NCBI GenBank assembly: GCA_964492485.1
Contig: CAZBKM010000007.1
Location: 65,520-129,519, forward strand
Source: UBA5336 sp964492485
GTDB taxonomy: Bacteria; Pseudomonadota; Alphaproteobacteria; Caulobacterales; Hyphomonadaceae
Length of the DNA: 64,000 nucleotides
Direction of reading: 5' to 3'
Shown: one piece after another, positions 27,228 to 36,775 of the stretch
Layout: the number at the start of each line of letters is the position of its first letter
How positions within the stretch are numbered: the first letter of the stretch is position 1
Translations under genes and position numbers: made by a program
The notes under the pieces: generated by a model
What the model was told of the DNA's origin: nothing
What the model saw: only the letters and a program-made list of their open reading frames with translations
Database searches by the model: none

Positions 27228-27446
27228 TCAGCCCTCCTCGCACAGATCGCAGGTCGAGACGGTCGGGTCCAGGTCCAGTCGATGGACCGAGATGGCTTTG
27301 CCGCACGCCTCGCAATAGCCGAAACGGCCCGACTTCAGGCGGTCAAGGGCGGCATCGATACGGCCAAGGTCATGGTCCGACGGTGGTTTCACCGCAGGCC
27401 GCGGGGCGCGCAGACGATCGTGGAGTCGGTCGACTTTCCAATCCAT
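27228..27446 (-). CDS. Short DksA/TraR-type zinc-finger protein
   Basis: 72-residue protein whose C-terminal half carries a four-cysteine zinc finger (C45, C48, C66, C69 in YCEACGK and CDLCEE). It keeps the DALDRLKSGRFGYCEACG block of the DksA/TraR family but lacks the long N-terminal coiled coil that lets full-length DksA reach into the RNA polymerase secondary channel. TraR-like short members can still bind polymerase; whether this one does is open. Isolated minus-strand gene in a plus-strand neighbourhood. Confidence 0.78.
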   Translation of the reverse strand: MDWKVDRLHDRLRAPRPAVKPPSDHDLGRIDAALDRLKSGRFGYCEACGKAISVHRLDLDPTVSTCDLCEEG

Positions 27447-27554
27447 GGCTCGGATGCTGCGACGACGTTAGGCGCTTGGCAAGCGGCACCGGGTTCAACT
27501 TGATTGAAACACGCGGCCATGCCACGCCACCCCGATCCCCGGAGGGAGCCCCCT

Positions 27555-28535
27555 GTGTCCGTTCCGCCCCTGCAGCTTGACAACGTAACGAAGCGGTTCG
27601 GTCGGTTCATCGCCGTCGACCGGCTGAGCCTTACCGTACCCGAGGGGGCAATCGTCGGCTTCCTGGGGCCGAATGGGGCCGGTAAGTCGACGTCGCTGCG
27701 CATCGCGCTGGGGGTGATGTCGCCTGACAGCGGACACGCGGCCCTGTTCGGTCGGCGGCCCGACGTGCACGGCCTGACGCGGGTGGGCTTCCTTCCCGAG
27801 GAACGCGGCCTCTACCGCAAGATGACACCGCTCTCGCTGATCGCGCACTTCGCCCGGCTGAAGGGCCTGTCGGCGGCACGTGCCCGTATGCGGGCGATGG
27901 AGTTGCTCGACATGGCCGGGCTGGGCGCCTTTGCCCGGTCACGGATCTCGAAACTGTCGAAGGGCATGGCGCAGAAGGTGCAGATCCTCGGTGCCCTGGC
28001 CCACGAGCCGGACCTGTTGATCCTCGATGAGCCCTTTTCCGGTCTCGATCCGGTCAATCAGCAGGCGCTTGAGTCTCTCATCCGGGATCAGCATGCCCGT
28101 GGCGCGACCATTCTGTTCTCGACCCACGTCATGGAGCATGCCGAGCGTCTCTGCGAATCGATCGTCATGGTGGCCGGGGGACGAAAGGTGTTCGACGGCT
28201 CCCTCCACGAGGCGTTCTCCCAGCTCGCCCGTGGGGCACGGATCGCCGTCGCCGATGGAGATGACCTGGCCGGGCGGCTTGCGCCTGCAGGCTTCAGCGC
28301 CCAGGCGCTCGGCCGTTCAGGCGACGGCGCGGACACGTGGTGGCGGGTCGACTTGCCGCCGGGGCGCGACGCGCAGGACGCCCTGCGCGCTGCCCTGGAA
28401 CGCGGCGCACCGATCCGCGGCTTTGCGCCTGAGGACACCCGGTTGCGCGACGTCTTTGTCGCGCTCGCCGGCGTCGATCCAGACCGGGATGCGCCCGCCA
28501 TTGCCACCGCCTCCACGAAAGGGATGCCTGGATGA
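27555..28535 (+). CDS. ABC transporter ATP-binding protein (NatA-like)
   Basis: 326-residue ATPase. Walker A is GPNGAGKST (38-46), the signature is LSKGMAQKVQ, and Walker B with D-loop is LLILDEPFSGLDP, followed by the switch histidine in FSTHVMEHAE. The C-terminal 90 residues form the extra domain seen in NatA/CcmA-type export ATPases. The GTG start is preceded by GGAGGGAG. Its TGA overlaps the ATG of the permease gene (ATGA), so the two make one exporter, probably for a small hydrophobic compound or sodium. Confidence 0.88.
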   Translation: MSVPPLQLDNVTKRFGRFIAVDRLSLTVPEGAIVGFLGPNGAGKSTSLRIALGVMSPDSGHAALFGRRPDVHGLTRVGFLPEERGLYRKMTPLSLIAHFARLKGLSAARARMRAMELLDMAGLGAFARSRISKLSKGMAQKVQILGALAHEPDLLILDEPFSGLDPVNQQALESLIRDQHARGATILFSTHVMEHAERLCESIVMVAGGRKVFDGSLHEAFSQLARGARIAVADGDDLAGRLAPAGFSAQALGRSGDGADTWWRVDLPPGRDAQDALRAALERGAPIRGFAPEDTRLRDVFVALAGVDPDRDAPAIATASTKGMPG

Positions 28536-29977
28536 TCCGCTCGGTCTATCTGATCGCCCGCCGCGACTATCTTGGCTATGTGACCGCGTGGGGATTCTGG
28601 CTTGGCCTGCTGCTGACACCGGTCCTGCTGGGCGCCGGCATGTCGGCGCCCCTTCTGGCGGCCTCCAGCCAGCCCGTGCGCCATTTCGCCGTTCTTGATG
28701 CCACCGGAGCCTACACCCAGGCGGTGGATGCTGTGATGGCGGAGCGCCGCCGCTCCATGGCGCGGGACCTCATCGAGGCCGGTCAGCTGATGGGAGAGGA
28801 TGGTGGCGAAACGCTGGCCCGGTTCGAGGCCGCCCTCGAGACGGGTGCAGATCCCGATGCGGCGCTGAAACTGGCAACGGGCGACTCCGTCCTGTCATTG
28901 CCGCCGCCGGATTTCGAGCGGGTCACGCCCCCGGCCGATACGCTGGAGGCGCTGCGCCCGTGGCTTCTGGGAGAGCGTGTCCTGGAAGGGCAAGGCGGCA
29001 GTCAGGCGCCGCTCTTCGCGGTGCTGCGCGTGACCGATACCGGTGTCGAGTACTGGAGCGAGAATGTCACCGTGACAGGACTGAAATCTCTCGCGAGGCG
29101 GGCTGCAGAGCGGCTTGCGCGCGAGGAGGTGTTCGCCGACGCGGGGGTCTCGCTCGCGCTTCTAGACGAGGTCGAATCGCGCACGCCCGAACTCATCGAA
29201 CAGCGGGTGCGTGAGGATGCCGGCGCCGATGCGCAGGTGACCCTGGCAGACCGAGCACCGTTCATTGCCAGCGTCGCCGTCGCCTTCTTTCTATGGACCC
29301 TGGTCTTTTCCGTGGTGAACTACCTGTTGATGGGTACGATCGAGGAACGGTCGAACAAGATCTTCGATACTCTTCTGACGTCCGTCCGCCTGCCGGACCT
29401 TCTGGCAGGAAAGCTGATCGCGGTGCTTGCCGTCTCGCTAACGCTGATGCTGGCCTGGTCGGCCTTTGGTGGATTGATCGCCCTGGCAGTCGGCAACGCC
29501 CTTTCACCCGAGGCGATGGAGACCGTCTCCACGCTCGTGTCGGCTGCCCTCGCGCCGGGGCTGATGCTTCCGGCATTGGCCAGCTTCCTGTTCGGCTACC
29601 TGATCTATGGCACGGTGTTTCTGGCGCTGGGCTCTCTCTGCGACACGATCCAGGAGGCCCAGACCCTGATGTCGCCATTGCTGATCCTGCTGATGGTGCC
29701 GCTGTTCATGCTGATCGTGGCGATCGGCGATCCGACCTCGCCGATCCTCTCCTTCATGTCCTGGATTCCCCTGTTCACGCCCTTCCTGCTCATCCTGCGG
29801 ATACCCACGGACCCACCGGTCTGGGAGGTGCTCGCGCAGCTCGCCCTGATGGCGGGGACAGCCTTCGTTATGCTCGCCGTTTCGGCCAGGGTCTATCGCG
29901 CGGGTGCTGTGCACGGTGCCAGCGTGAACGATGCGCTGCAGTGGATGCGCCATCTTGGCCGCGGGCCCGCCGCCTGA
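28532..29977 (+). CDS. ABC-2 type transporter permease (NatB-like)
   Basis: 481-residue membrane subunit of the exporter. One N-terminal helix (GFWLGLLLTPVLLGAGM) is followed by a soluble domain of about 200 residues and five to six C-terminal helices, the layout of NatB and related ABC-2 permeases. The conserved segment GTIEERSNKIFDTLLTSVRLPDLLAGKL precedes the helical bundle. The start overlaps the ATPase stop. It converges with gyrB across 136 bp. Confidence 0.87.
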   Translation: MIRSVYLIARRDYLGYVTAWGFWLGLLLTPVLLGAGMSAPLLAASSQPVRHFAVLDATGAYTQAVDAVMAERRRSMARDLIEAGQLMGEDGGETLARFEAALETGADPDAALKLATGDSVLSLPPPDFERVTPPADTLEALRPWLLGERVLEGQGGSQAPLFAVLRVTDTGVEYWSENVTVTGLKSLARRAAERLAREEVFADAGVSLALLDEVESRTPELIEQRVREDAGADAQVTLADRAPFIASVAVAFFLWTLVFSVVNYLLMGTIEERSNKIFDTLLTSVRLPDLLAGKLIAVLAVSLTLMLAWSAFGGLIALAVGNALSPEAMETVSTLVSAALAPGLMLPALASFLFGYLIYGTVFLALGSLCDTIQEAQTLMSPLLILLMVPLFMLIVAIGDPTSPILSFMSWIPLFTPFLLILRIPTDPPVWEVLAQLALMAGTAFVMLAVSARVYRAGAVHGASVNDALQWMRHLGRGPAA

Positions 29978-30113
29978 TGCCGACCCTCGACCCGGTCTGA
30001 CGGGGCAGGCGCTCAATCGAATGCAGGGCGCCGCTTCGGGCTGCTGCAGACGCGAGCCAAAGCGCCGGGGTGTCGTTCCGTTCGCAAGCGAATCCGATTG
30101 CCCCGCACTTGCC

Positions 30114-32537
30114 TCAAACGTCGACTTCGGCTTCCAGCGCGTTCTCCTGGATGAAGTCGCGCCTGGGCTCGACCACATCGCCCATCAGCTTGGCGAACAT
30201 CTCGTCGGCCTCATCGGCATGCTCCACGCGGACCCGCAAAAGCGTGCGCGCCTCGGGATCGAGCGTCGTTTCCCAAAGCTGGCTGGCATTCATCTCGCCC
30301 AGCCCCTTGTAGCGCTGGATCTTCAGCCCCTTGCGCCCGGCGTCGAGCACCGCGTTCAGCAGCGACATGGGCCCGTAGACCGGGGTTTCGCCGGACTTGT
30401 CGTTTCGCAGTACGGAGGGTTCGACATACAGGTCCCGCAGGGCGCCGGCACGCTCATTCAGGCGCTGCGCGTCCTGGCTGGAAAGCAGCCCGGCATCCAG
30501 TGCGGCCTGGTCTTCGACCCCCCGGACCATGCGCGACAGGCGCAGGGTTCCGTTCGTGAAACTGGCCGTCCAGTTGTCCTCGCCTTCTTCGGCGACCCAG
30601 TTCATCCGCTCTGCGGTCCGCTGTGCCTCCTCGTCGCCGGCTGCGGGGTCAAGTGCGCCGGCCAGGGCAGCCTGCTCGACGAGGCTGCGGGAGGCACGCA
30701 GCGCGAGGCGGTCGAGCGTGGCACAGAAGCCGGCAGCCTGGCGAACCCGGTCGCGCAGATCCTCTCCGGCGATCTGCGTGCCATCGGCCAGGATAAGGGC
30801 CTCTCCCGATGTGCCCTCCTCGATCAGGTAGTCTTCCATTTCCTGATCGTCCTTGATGTAGCGCTCCGACCGGCCGCGGGTCACCTTGTAGAGCGGCGGC
30901 TGGGCGATGTAGAGATAACCGCGCTCGATCACCTCGGGCATCTGCCTGTAGAAGAAGGTGAGAAGAAGGGTGCGGATGTGCGCGCCGTCCACGTCTGCGT
31001 CTGTCATGATGACGATCTTGTGGTAGCGCAGCTTCGTGATGTCGAAGTCGTCCCGGCCAATGCCCGCACCCAGGGCGGTGATCAGGGTGCCGACCTGGTC
31101 GGACGACAGCATCTTGTCGAACCGGGCCCGTTCCACATTGAGGATCTTGCCGCGCAGCGGGAGAATGGCCTGGTTTTCGCGCGAGCGTCCCTGCTTGGCC
31201 GATCCGCCGGCAGAATCTCCCTCGACAATGAAGATTTCCGATTTTGCGGGATCCTTTTCCTGACAGTCTGCAAGCTTGCCGGGCAAGGACGTGATGTCGA
31301 GCGCGGATTTCCGTCTGGTCAGCTCCCGGGCCTTGCGGGCGGCCTCACGTGCGGCCGCCGCTTCGACGATCTTCGCCATGATCGCCTGCGCCGGTTTCGG
31401 ATTTTCCTCGAACCACTCGCCGAGCTTTTCCGCCATCACGCTCTCGACGATCGGGCGGACTTCCGACGACACCAGCTTGTCCTTGGTCTGGGAAGAGAAT
31501 TTCGGGTCCGGCACCTTCACCGAGAGGACGCAGGTCAGCCCTTCGCGGGCGTCGTCGCCGCTGATGGCCACCTTTTCCTTCTTCGCGGCTCCGGACTCCA
31601 CGGCGTACTTGTTGATGATACGGGTCAGCGCCCCCCGGAAGCCTGCCAGATGCGTCCCGCCATCGCGTTGCGGGATGTTGTTGGTGAAGCACAGGGTCTG
31701 CTCGTGGTAGCTGTCATTCCATTCGAGTGCGGCTTCGACCGTGACCCCGTCGCGCGTATGCGAGACATAGACAGGTTCGGGGATCAGCGGGGTCTTCTGC
31801 CGGTCCAGATGCTCCACGAACGCCTTCACCCCGCCTTCGTACATCAGGACGGATTCGTACGGGTCGGGGCCTCTCAGGTCCTTGAACACGATCCGCACAC
31901 CCGAGTTCAGAAAGGCGAGCTCGCGCAACCGGTGCTCCAGCGTGGCGCGATCATACTCCGTCCTGGTGAATGTGGAGGGGCTGGCCATGAAGCGGACCCG
32001 CGTTCCAGTAAACGGCCGCCCGTCGCTGCGTCTTGGGCTGTCGCCGGTCACACGCAAAGGAGCTTCCGTGCGTCCGCCTTCCACGAAGCGGACCAGGTGC
32101 TCCTTGCCGTCGCGATGGATGGTGAGCTCGAGCCAGTCCGACAGCGCGTTGACGACCGAGACGCCCACCCCGTGAAGTCCGCCCGAGACCTTGTAGGAGT
32201 TCTGGTCGAATTTCCCGCCCGCATGGAGCTGCGTCATGATCACTTCCGCAGCGGAAACGCCCTCCGTGGGATGGATCTCCACCGGGACACCCCGACCATT
32301 GTCGGTAATCTCCGCCGACCCGTCGGCGTGCAGGATCACCTGGACCTCGTCGGCGTGTCCTGCCAGGGCCTCGTCGATGGCGTTGTCCACCACCTCATAG
32401 ATCATGTGGTGGAGACCGGAGCCGTCATCGGTGTCGCCGATATACATCCCCGGACGCTTGCGCACGGCTTCGAGGCCTTTCAGGACCTTGATGGAGCCTG
32501 CGCCGTATTCCGGCGTGTTTTCAACGGTATCGGCCAT
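30114..32537 (-). CDS. gyrB: DNA gyrase subunit B
   Basis: 807-residue ATPase/TOPRIM subunit of gyrase, which supercoils DNA. GHKL ATPase motifs YEVVDNAIDEA and GGLHGVGVSVVNAL are intact, the TOPRIM motif is VEGDSAGGSAKQGRS, and MTDADVDGAHIRTL provides the metal-binding aspartates. The C-terminal QRYKGLGEMNASQLWETT is normal. The catalytic region shows no obvious resistance change. It is the last gene of the minus-strand dnaA-dnaN-recF-gyrB cluster, but a 329-bp gap before it suggests its own promoter. Confidence 0.98.
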   Translation of the reverse strand: MADTVENTPEYGAGSIKVLKGLEAVRKRPGMYIGDTDDGSGLHHMIYEVVDNAIDEALAGHADEVQVILHADGSAEITDNGRGVPVEIHPTEGVSAAEVIMTQLHAGGKFDQNSYKVSGGLHGVGVSVVNALSDWLELTIHRDGKEHLVRFVEGGRTEAPLRVTGDSPRRSDGRPFTGTRVRFMASPSTFTRTEYDRATLEHRLRELAFLNSGVRIVFKDLRGPDPYESVLMYEGGVKAFVEHLDRQKTPLIPEPVYVSHTRDGVTVEAALEWNDSYHEQTLCFTNNIPQRDGGTHLAGFRGALTRIINKYAVESGAAKKEKVAISGDDAREGLTCVLSVKVPDPKFSSQTKDKLVSSEVRPIVESVMAEKLGEWFEENPKPAQAIMAKIVEAAAAREAARKARELTRRKSALDITSLPGKLADCQEKDPAKSEIFIVEGDSAGGSAKQGRSRENQAILPLRGKILNVERARFDKMLSSDQVGTLITALGAGIGRDDFDITKLRYHKIVIMTDADVDGAHIRTLLLTFFYRQMPEVIERGYLYIAQPPLYKVTRGRSERYIKDDQEMEDYLIEEGTSGEALILADGTQIAGEDLRDRVRQAAGFCATLDRLALRASRSLVEQAALAGALDPAAGDEEAQRTAERMNWVAEEGEDNWTASFTNGTLRLSRMVRGVEDQAALDAGLLSSQDAQRLNERAGALRDLYVEPSVLRNDKSGETPVYGPMSLLNAVLDAGRKGLKIQRYKGLGEMNASQLWETTLDPEARTLLRVRVEHADEADEMFAKLMGDVVEPRRDFIQENALEAEVDV

Positions 32538-32866
32538 GTAGAACGGTCTCTTTTAATCGATTCGAAACTGCGCCCGTTATAGGGGGTTTCGGCCTTCAAG
32601 GGAAATCCGGCGGGCAGCGTGCCGCGGTGCGGAAGTACCCCGATCCGGCGTCCGGCGTTGCGTGAGCTTTGTCAAGAAAATCAGGGGGCAAGCGGACCGC
32701 CCGCCGGGGCTGCGGCTTGTCCGTATCCGGTGAATTGTCGACGGCTTCTGCTTTTGCGCCGGGCTGGCGGATCTTCAAGCCAACGAGAGTCGGCGACGAT
32801 GCGCCAGGGTCTAGCTTGTGAGCGCTTTCTCAACGCGAACCGGTGCCCACTTCGCTGGAGAATACG
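32538..32866. other. gyrB-recF intergenic gap
   Basis: A 329-bp stretch with no convincing gene. It must hold the gyrB promoter on the minus strand, though I could not identify one with confidence. Its recF-proximal end is filled by copy D of the dispersed repeat. The rest is GC-rich without recognisable motifs. Confidence 0.6.
32820..32866 (-). repeat. Dispersed repeat, copy D (module R, reverse orientation)
   Basis: Read on the minus strand it is a near-complete module R: AGCGAAGTGGGCACCGG, then TTCGCGTT, ending in GAGAAAGCGCTC. It abuts the recF stop codon directly, with no gap, and so would be the 3' end of the recF transcript. Partial pairing of the two ends allows a hairpin. Confidence 0.85.
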
Positions 32867-33979
32867 TTAGCGCGCAGGATGGACGGTCCCGTCCTCGACC
32901 TGGAAGCGCTGGGCGCGCTCGCCGAAGGCCTCGAACAGCCCGCTTTCGGTGCCGGTTAGCCAGGCCTGGCCGCCCAGGTCGCAGATTTCGTCGAACAGGG
33001 CGGCGCGTCGGTCGCCATCCAGGTGTGCGGCGGCCTCGTCCAGGAGCAGAAGTGGCGCCGGCCCGTCAGCCCGCGCGCGAAGCGCGTGCGCAGAGGCCAG
33101 GATCAGGCCGATCAGCAGGGCTTTCTGCTGGCCTGTGGACGCATCCCGTGCCGGTGCGCCCGTCGGCCGGTGCATCACGCCCAGATCGGTCCGGTGCGGT
33201 CCCTTCAATGTGCGCCCGGCTCTGGCGTCGGCCCCGCGCATGGCGCGCAGGAGGTCCACGAGGCGGTCCCGCAGGTCGAACAGCCCGGCGCCCTGTCGGG
33301 CCAGGTGTTCAAGGTCGCCTTCCAGCGAAAGATCGGCTTTCGGAAACGGGCCGTCGGGGCGGGCGTCCACGGCCGCCTGCAGATCGTTCAGCACGTCGAC
33401 CCGGTTGCGCGCGAGTTCCGCGCCCGCATCGGCCATCCGGGCTTCGAGCGCGTCAGCCCAACCGGGATCCACGTGCCCGCGCTCCAAGAGCGCGTTGCGT
33501 TCGCGCATGGCCTTCTCGTAGCGCGCCGCCGACGCGCCGTGTCCCGGAATGTGGGCCATGACCTGACGGTCGAAGAACCGACGGCGCTCTGAGGCGCCGC
33601 CCCGAAACACGCCGTCCATCGCAGGGGTGAGCCAGACGAGCCGTATCCGCTCCGCCAGGTCGCCGGCACCCGCCGCCGCTCCATCGACCCGCACCACGCG
33701 CTTGGGCGTGTCGCCGGACCTGTCGAGGCCCACGCCGACGGTCTGTCCCGCCAGGCTCGCGGCCACCGTCCAGAAACCGCCGGCGCCCTGGCGGGTCAGT
33801 TCGGTGAGGGTGGCACCGCGAAGTCCCCTGCCTGGACCCAGCTGGGAGACGGCTTCGATCAGATTGGTCTTTCCGGCGCCGTTCGGGCCATGCAGGCAGA
33901 CATGCCGCGTGTCGAGCCGCAGATCGAGGGCGGCATAGTTCCGGTAGTCGGTGAGTCGCAGGCGGGTGAGCGCGGTCAT
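32867..33979 (-). CDS. recF: DNA replication and repair protein RecF
   Basis: 370-residue SMC-like ATPase that helps load RecA at single-strand gaps. Walker A is GPNGAGKTN near residue 33, the signature region is GQQKALLIGLILASA, and Walker B is LLLLDEAAAHLD. It follows dnaN closely (45 bp), in the classical dnaA-dnaN-recF order. Repeat copy D starts at its stop codon. Confidence 0.95.
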   Translation of the reverse strand: MTALTRLRLTDYRNYAALDLRLDTRHVCLHGPNGAGKTNLIEAVSQLGPGRGLRGATLTELTRQGAGGFWTVAASLAGQTVGVGLDRSGDTPKRVVRVDGAAAGAGDLAERIRLVWLTPAMDGVFRGGASERRRFFDRQVMAHIPGHGASAARYEKAMRERNALLERGHVDPGWADALEARMADAGAELARNRVDVLNDLQAAVDARPDGPFPKADLSLEGDLEHLARQGAGLFDLRDRLVDLLRAMRGADARAGRTLKGPHRTDLGVMHRPTGAPARDASTGQQKALLIGLILASAHALRARADGPAPLLLLDEAAAHLDGDRRAALFDEICDLGGQAWLTGTESGLFEAFGERAQRFQVEDGTVHPAR

Positions 33980-34024
33980 GGGTCCAGCGTTCTGTCGGCC
34001 GGCGGGGCTCCCATGGACGGGCCG

Positions 34025-35143
34025 CTAGACCCGGAGTGGCATCAGCACGTAGCGCGCATGGGCGTCTGCGGGATCCAGGACAAGTGCGGGCGAGGCCGGG
34101 TCACTGAGCAGAAACTCGGCCTCGCTGGCCTCGATCTGGGCGGCGATATCGAGGAGATATTTCGCATTGAAGCCGATCTCCATCGGCTCACTGCCATAAT
34201 CGGCCTCCAACTCCTCTTCGCCTTGACCGGTCTCGGCATGGTTTACCGCCAGGGTGAGGCGGCCGGCCTCAAGCGACATCTTCACCGAGCGCGAGCGTTC
34301 GGCCGAGACGGTGGCGACCCGGTCCACCGCGGACTCGAACGCCTTGTTGTCGATCACCAGGCGGCGCTCGTTCGACTTCGGGATGACGCGGGCATAGTCG
34401 GGAAACGACCCGTCAATCAGCTTGGCCGTCAGGACGGCGCGCCCGGCCCGCACCACGATCTTCGTGTCGGAGATCTCGAGCGCCACGGGCGCCTGGGTCG
34501 TGTCGATCAGGCGTCGGGCTTCGGCAATGGCCTTTCGCGGCACGATCACGCCTTCCAGGCCCTTGGCGCCCTCAGGTGCGGGGATCTCGGCCAGCGCAAG
34601 ACGGTGGCCGTCGGTGGCCACGGTGCGCAGCACAGGCCCCGACTCGCCGTCCGTCGCGTGCAGGTAGACCCCGTTCAGATAGTAGCGGGTTTCCTCCGTG
34701 GAGATGGCAAACCGGGTCTTGTCGATCAGGCGGCGCAGGTCCTCGGGGGCGATCTCGAATCGCGTGGCGGTGTCGTCGGAGGCCATGGTCTGGAAATCCG
34801 TCGCCGGAAGTGTCGGCAGCGCGAAATTCGATCGGCCGGCGCGGATCGAGAGACGTTCGTTCTCCGGCTGCAGTTCGAGTTCGACATCGGCGCCGGATGG
34901 CAGCTTCCGGACAACGTCGAACAGCGTGCCGGCCGGCGCGGTGATCGCGCCTTCGCGCTCGATCCGGGCCTCCGCCGAATCGATGGCCTCGATATCCAGA
35001 TCCGTGGCCGTCAGGGTCAGAGTTCCGGAACGCGCGGTCAGCAGCACGTTCGACAGGATCGGGATCGTATTGCGACGCTCCACGACGTTCTGGACATGGG
35101 ACAGCGCATTGAGGAGGTCGCCGCGTTCGATGGTCAGTTTCAT
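34025..35143 (-). CDS. dnaN: DNA polymerase III beta subunit (sliding clamp)
   Basis: 372-residue processivity clamp with three clamp-fold domains. Recognisable blocks are RRNTIPILSNVLL at the N-terminus, ATDGHRLA in the middle and the C-terminal MPLRV, where MPLR forms the edge of the binding pocket. The start MKLTIERGDLL is chosen over an upstream in-frame ATG that adds non-homologous residues. It follows dnaA after a 138-bp gap containing a strong hairpin. Confidence 0.97.
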   Translation of the reverse strand: MKLTIERGDLLNALSHVQNVVERRNTIPILSNVLLTARSGTLTLTATDLDIEAIDSAEARIEREGAITAPAGTLFDVVRKLPSGADVELELQPENERLSIRAGRSNFALPTLPATDFQTMASDDTATRFEIAPEDLRRLIDKTRFAISTEETRYYLNGVYLHATDGESGPVLRTVATDGHRLALAEIPAPEGAKGLEGVIVPRKAIAEARRLIDTTQAPVALEISDTKIVVRAGRAVLTAKLIDGSFPDYARVIPKSNERRLVIDNKAFESAVDRVATVSAERSRSVKMSLEAGRLTLAVNHAETGQGEEELEADYGSEPMEIGFNAKYLLDIAAQIEASEAEFLLSDPASPALVLDPADAHARYVLMPLRV

Positions 35144-35210
35144 GGCCAGGCCTCTTGGTGTGGTTCTGCTGCCCGTTCCGGCGTCCCGAAAGAGCGGCGC
35201 GCGGCGGAAA

Positions 35211-35240
35211 TCGGCCCGCCTCGAGACCGAGGCGGGCCGA
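35211..35240 (-). terminator. Strong hairpin between dnaA and dnaN
   Basis: Perfect 13-bp stem (TCGGCCCGCCTCG with CGAGGCGGGCCGA) and a four-base loop, followed on the minus strand by TTT. It lies between the dnaA stop and dnaN start and should terminate or attenuate dnaA transcription, leaving dnaN with its own promoter or with read-through. Confidence 0.7.
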
Positions 35241-35281
35241 CACACTTGGACAATTCGCACAAAATGCAAGCCCCCGCAGGG

Positions 35282-36775
35282 TTATTGCGATGCCTGCAGG
35301 TCGTACACCGCATCACGGACGCGCTCCACATGGTCGGCAACGTCGGGATGTGTGCCAAGCAGCTTCGCAATCTTGCGCACCGCATGAATGATGGTGGCGT
35401 GGTCGCGGCCGCCGAACGCATTGCCGATCTGCGGGTATGACTTGGTCGTCATGTCCCGGCAGAGATACATCGCGATCTGCCGAGGATACACCAGGTTTTG
35501 CGCCTTTGACGGAGATTCCAGTTCCGACTTGGACACGCCGAACACCCGCATGGCCGCCTTCTTCACCACTTCCAGCGTCGGCGCCTTCATCTCGCCCTGC
35601 TGGCGGCGCACGACGGCTTCCAGCATCTTCATGTCGGGCGCCTGGGGCTCCCGGCTACCGATGCAGGCCTCCGCATAGAGGCTCCACAGCACGCCGCACA
35701 GCTCCCGGCCGGGACCGCGGACCCGCCGACAGATCCAGGCCGCCAGCTCCTCGTCGACAATGAAGGCGGGCTGTTTCGCCTGCAGGAGCTGCGCATGGGT
35801 GCGCACGATCTCCAGGCGCATCGCGTCATCAGGCAGGCCGACTTCCGCCGTCGTGGCCCCGCGCAGCTCGCCCTGAAGGCTTGCCGACAGGCCCTTCAGC
35901 TCGCCCGCCCCGGCATCGGCCGTCAGCACGACGGTCCCGCCATTGGTCCGCACCGCCCGGATGTTCGCGAAGAACTCCGCCTCCGATTTCGGCCGCTTGG
36001 CGATCCATTGAAGATCGTCGATCAGCAGGATGTCGCCGGACCTGACATGGGCCTTCAGCGCGCGGGTATCGCGTGCCATGGCACCGTCCACATATTCGGA
36101 GGAGAACATCTCCGCCGTCATGTAGACCACGCGCCGTCCCGATCCGTCGGACACGATGGCCTGCTGCGCCGCCGACAGGAGATGGGTCTTGCCCGTGCCC
36201 TGCTTCCCATGCAGCAGGACCAGACCGCCCATGATGGGCTCGCCCGCCGCGATGTGGCGCATGATCCGGACGGCCGCCTCGTTCGACGGGCCCGTCACAA
36301 GCGTGTCGAACGTCTCATGCAGACGGTCGGGGGACACGCCGGCAGCCCGCGCCTCCGCGGCGCCGGTTTCAGCCGGCATGGTGGAGGCTGCAGCTCCGTC
36401 CGCCTCCGTGCCGGGGTCCTGCGCCCAGGGGTCGCCGACCAGGTCCTGCAGAACAGGGGCCTCGGTCGCCCAACAGGCGAGCCGCAGCCGCCGCTGCTTG
36501 GCATCATGTGCCCGCCAGATGCGCTGGATCAGGCGTGTGTGTTCAGACCCGACCCGGTCAAAAGTATACCGCGTACGCGTGGCGATCACGACTTCGCCTT
36601 CAACTTCTGCGACAAATCGAAGGTCGCTGATATACCGGTTATAATCGTCGGCGGTCACGCGCCGCCGAAGGTCGCGCGCAACCTTGTGCCAGATTTCCGG
36701 CGCGCCAGCCGTTTCCTGCTCCCGACGGGTCTTTCCCGGGCCTGAAGTTCTTTCATTTTCTGCTTGCGAGACCAT
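35282..36775 (-). CDS. dnaA: Chromosomal replication initiator protein DnaA
   Basis: 497-residue initiator that unwinds oriC. Domain I starts near residue 27 (EIWHKVARDLRRRV), a low-complexity domain II covers about 113-150, the AAA+ domain has Walker A GKQGTGKT (190-197), Walker B LLIDD (250-254) and a sensor II arginine in GRELCGVLW; domain IV ends with the DnaA signature GGRDHATIIHAVRKI (455-469). Unusually, the box VII arginine-finger region reads SLQGELRGA (298-307), without the usual SRF/SRL. The frame extends upstream of the chosen ATG but shows no family sequence. rpsT lies upstream. Confidence 0.95.
   Translation of the reverse strand: MVSQAENERTSGPGKTRREQETAGAPEIWHKVARDLRRRVTADDYNRYISDLRFVAEVEGEVVIATRTRYTFDRVGSEHTRLIQRIWRAHDAKQRRLRLACWATEAPVLQDLVGDPWAQDPGTEADGAAASTMPAETGAAEARAAGVSPDRLHETFDTLVTGPSNEAAVRIMRHIAAGEPIMGGLVLLHGKQGTGKTHLLSAAQQAIVSDGSGRRVVYMTAEMFSSEYVDGAMARDTRALKAHVRSGDILLIDDLQWIAKRPKSEAEFFANIRAVRTNGGTVVLTADAGAGELKGLSASLQGELRGATTAEVGLPDDAMRLEIVRTHAQLLQAKQPAFIVDEELAAWICRRVRGPGRELCGVLWSLYAEACIGSREPQAPDMKMLEAVVRRQQGEMKAPTLEVVKKAAMRVFGVSKSELESPSKAQNLVYPRQIAMYLCRDMTTKSYPQIGNAFGGRDHATIIHAVRKIAKLLGTHPDVADHVERVRDAVYDLQASQ

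Noticed and set aside
32596..32778. Small minus-strand open frame in the gyrB-recF gap
   Set aside because: About 60 codons, no ribosome-binding site, no recognisable protein features.
35841..35890. Frameshift or sequencing error explaining the missing arginine finger of DnaA
   Set aside because: Other frames of this segment do not restore an SRF/SRL motif, and the flanking protein sequence is in frame and conserved.
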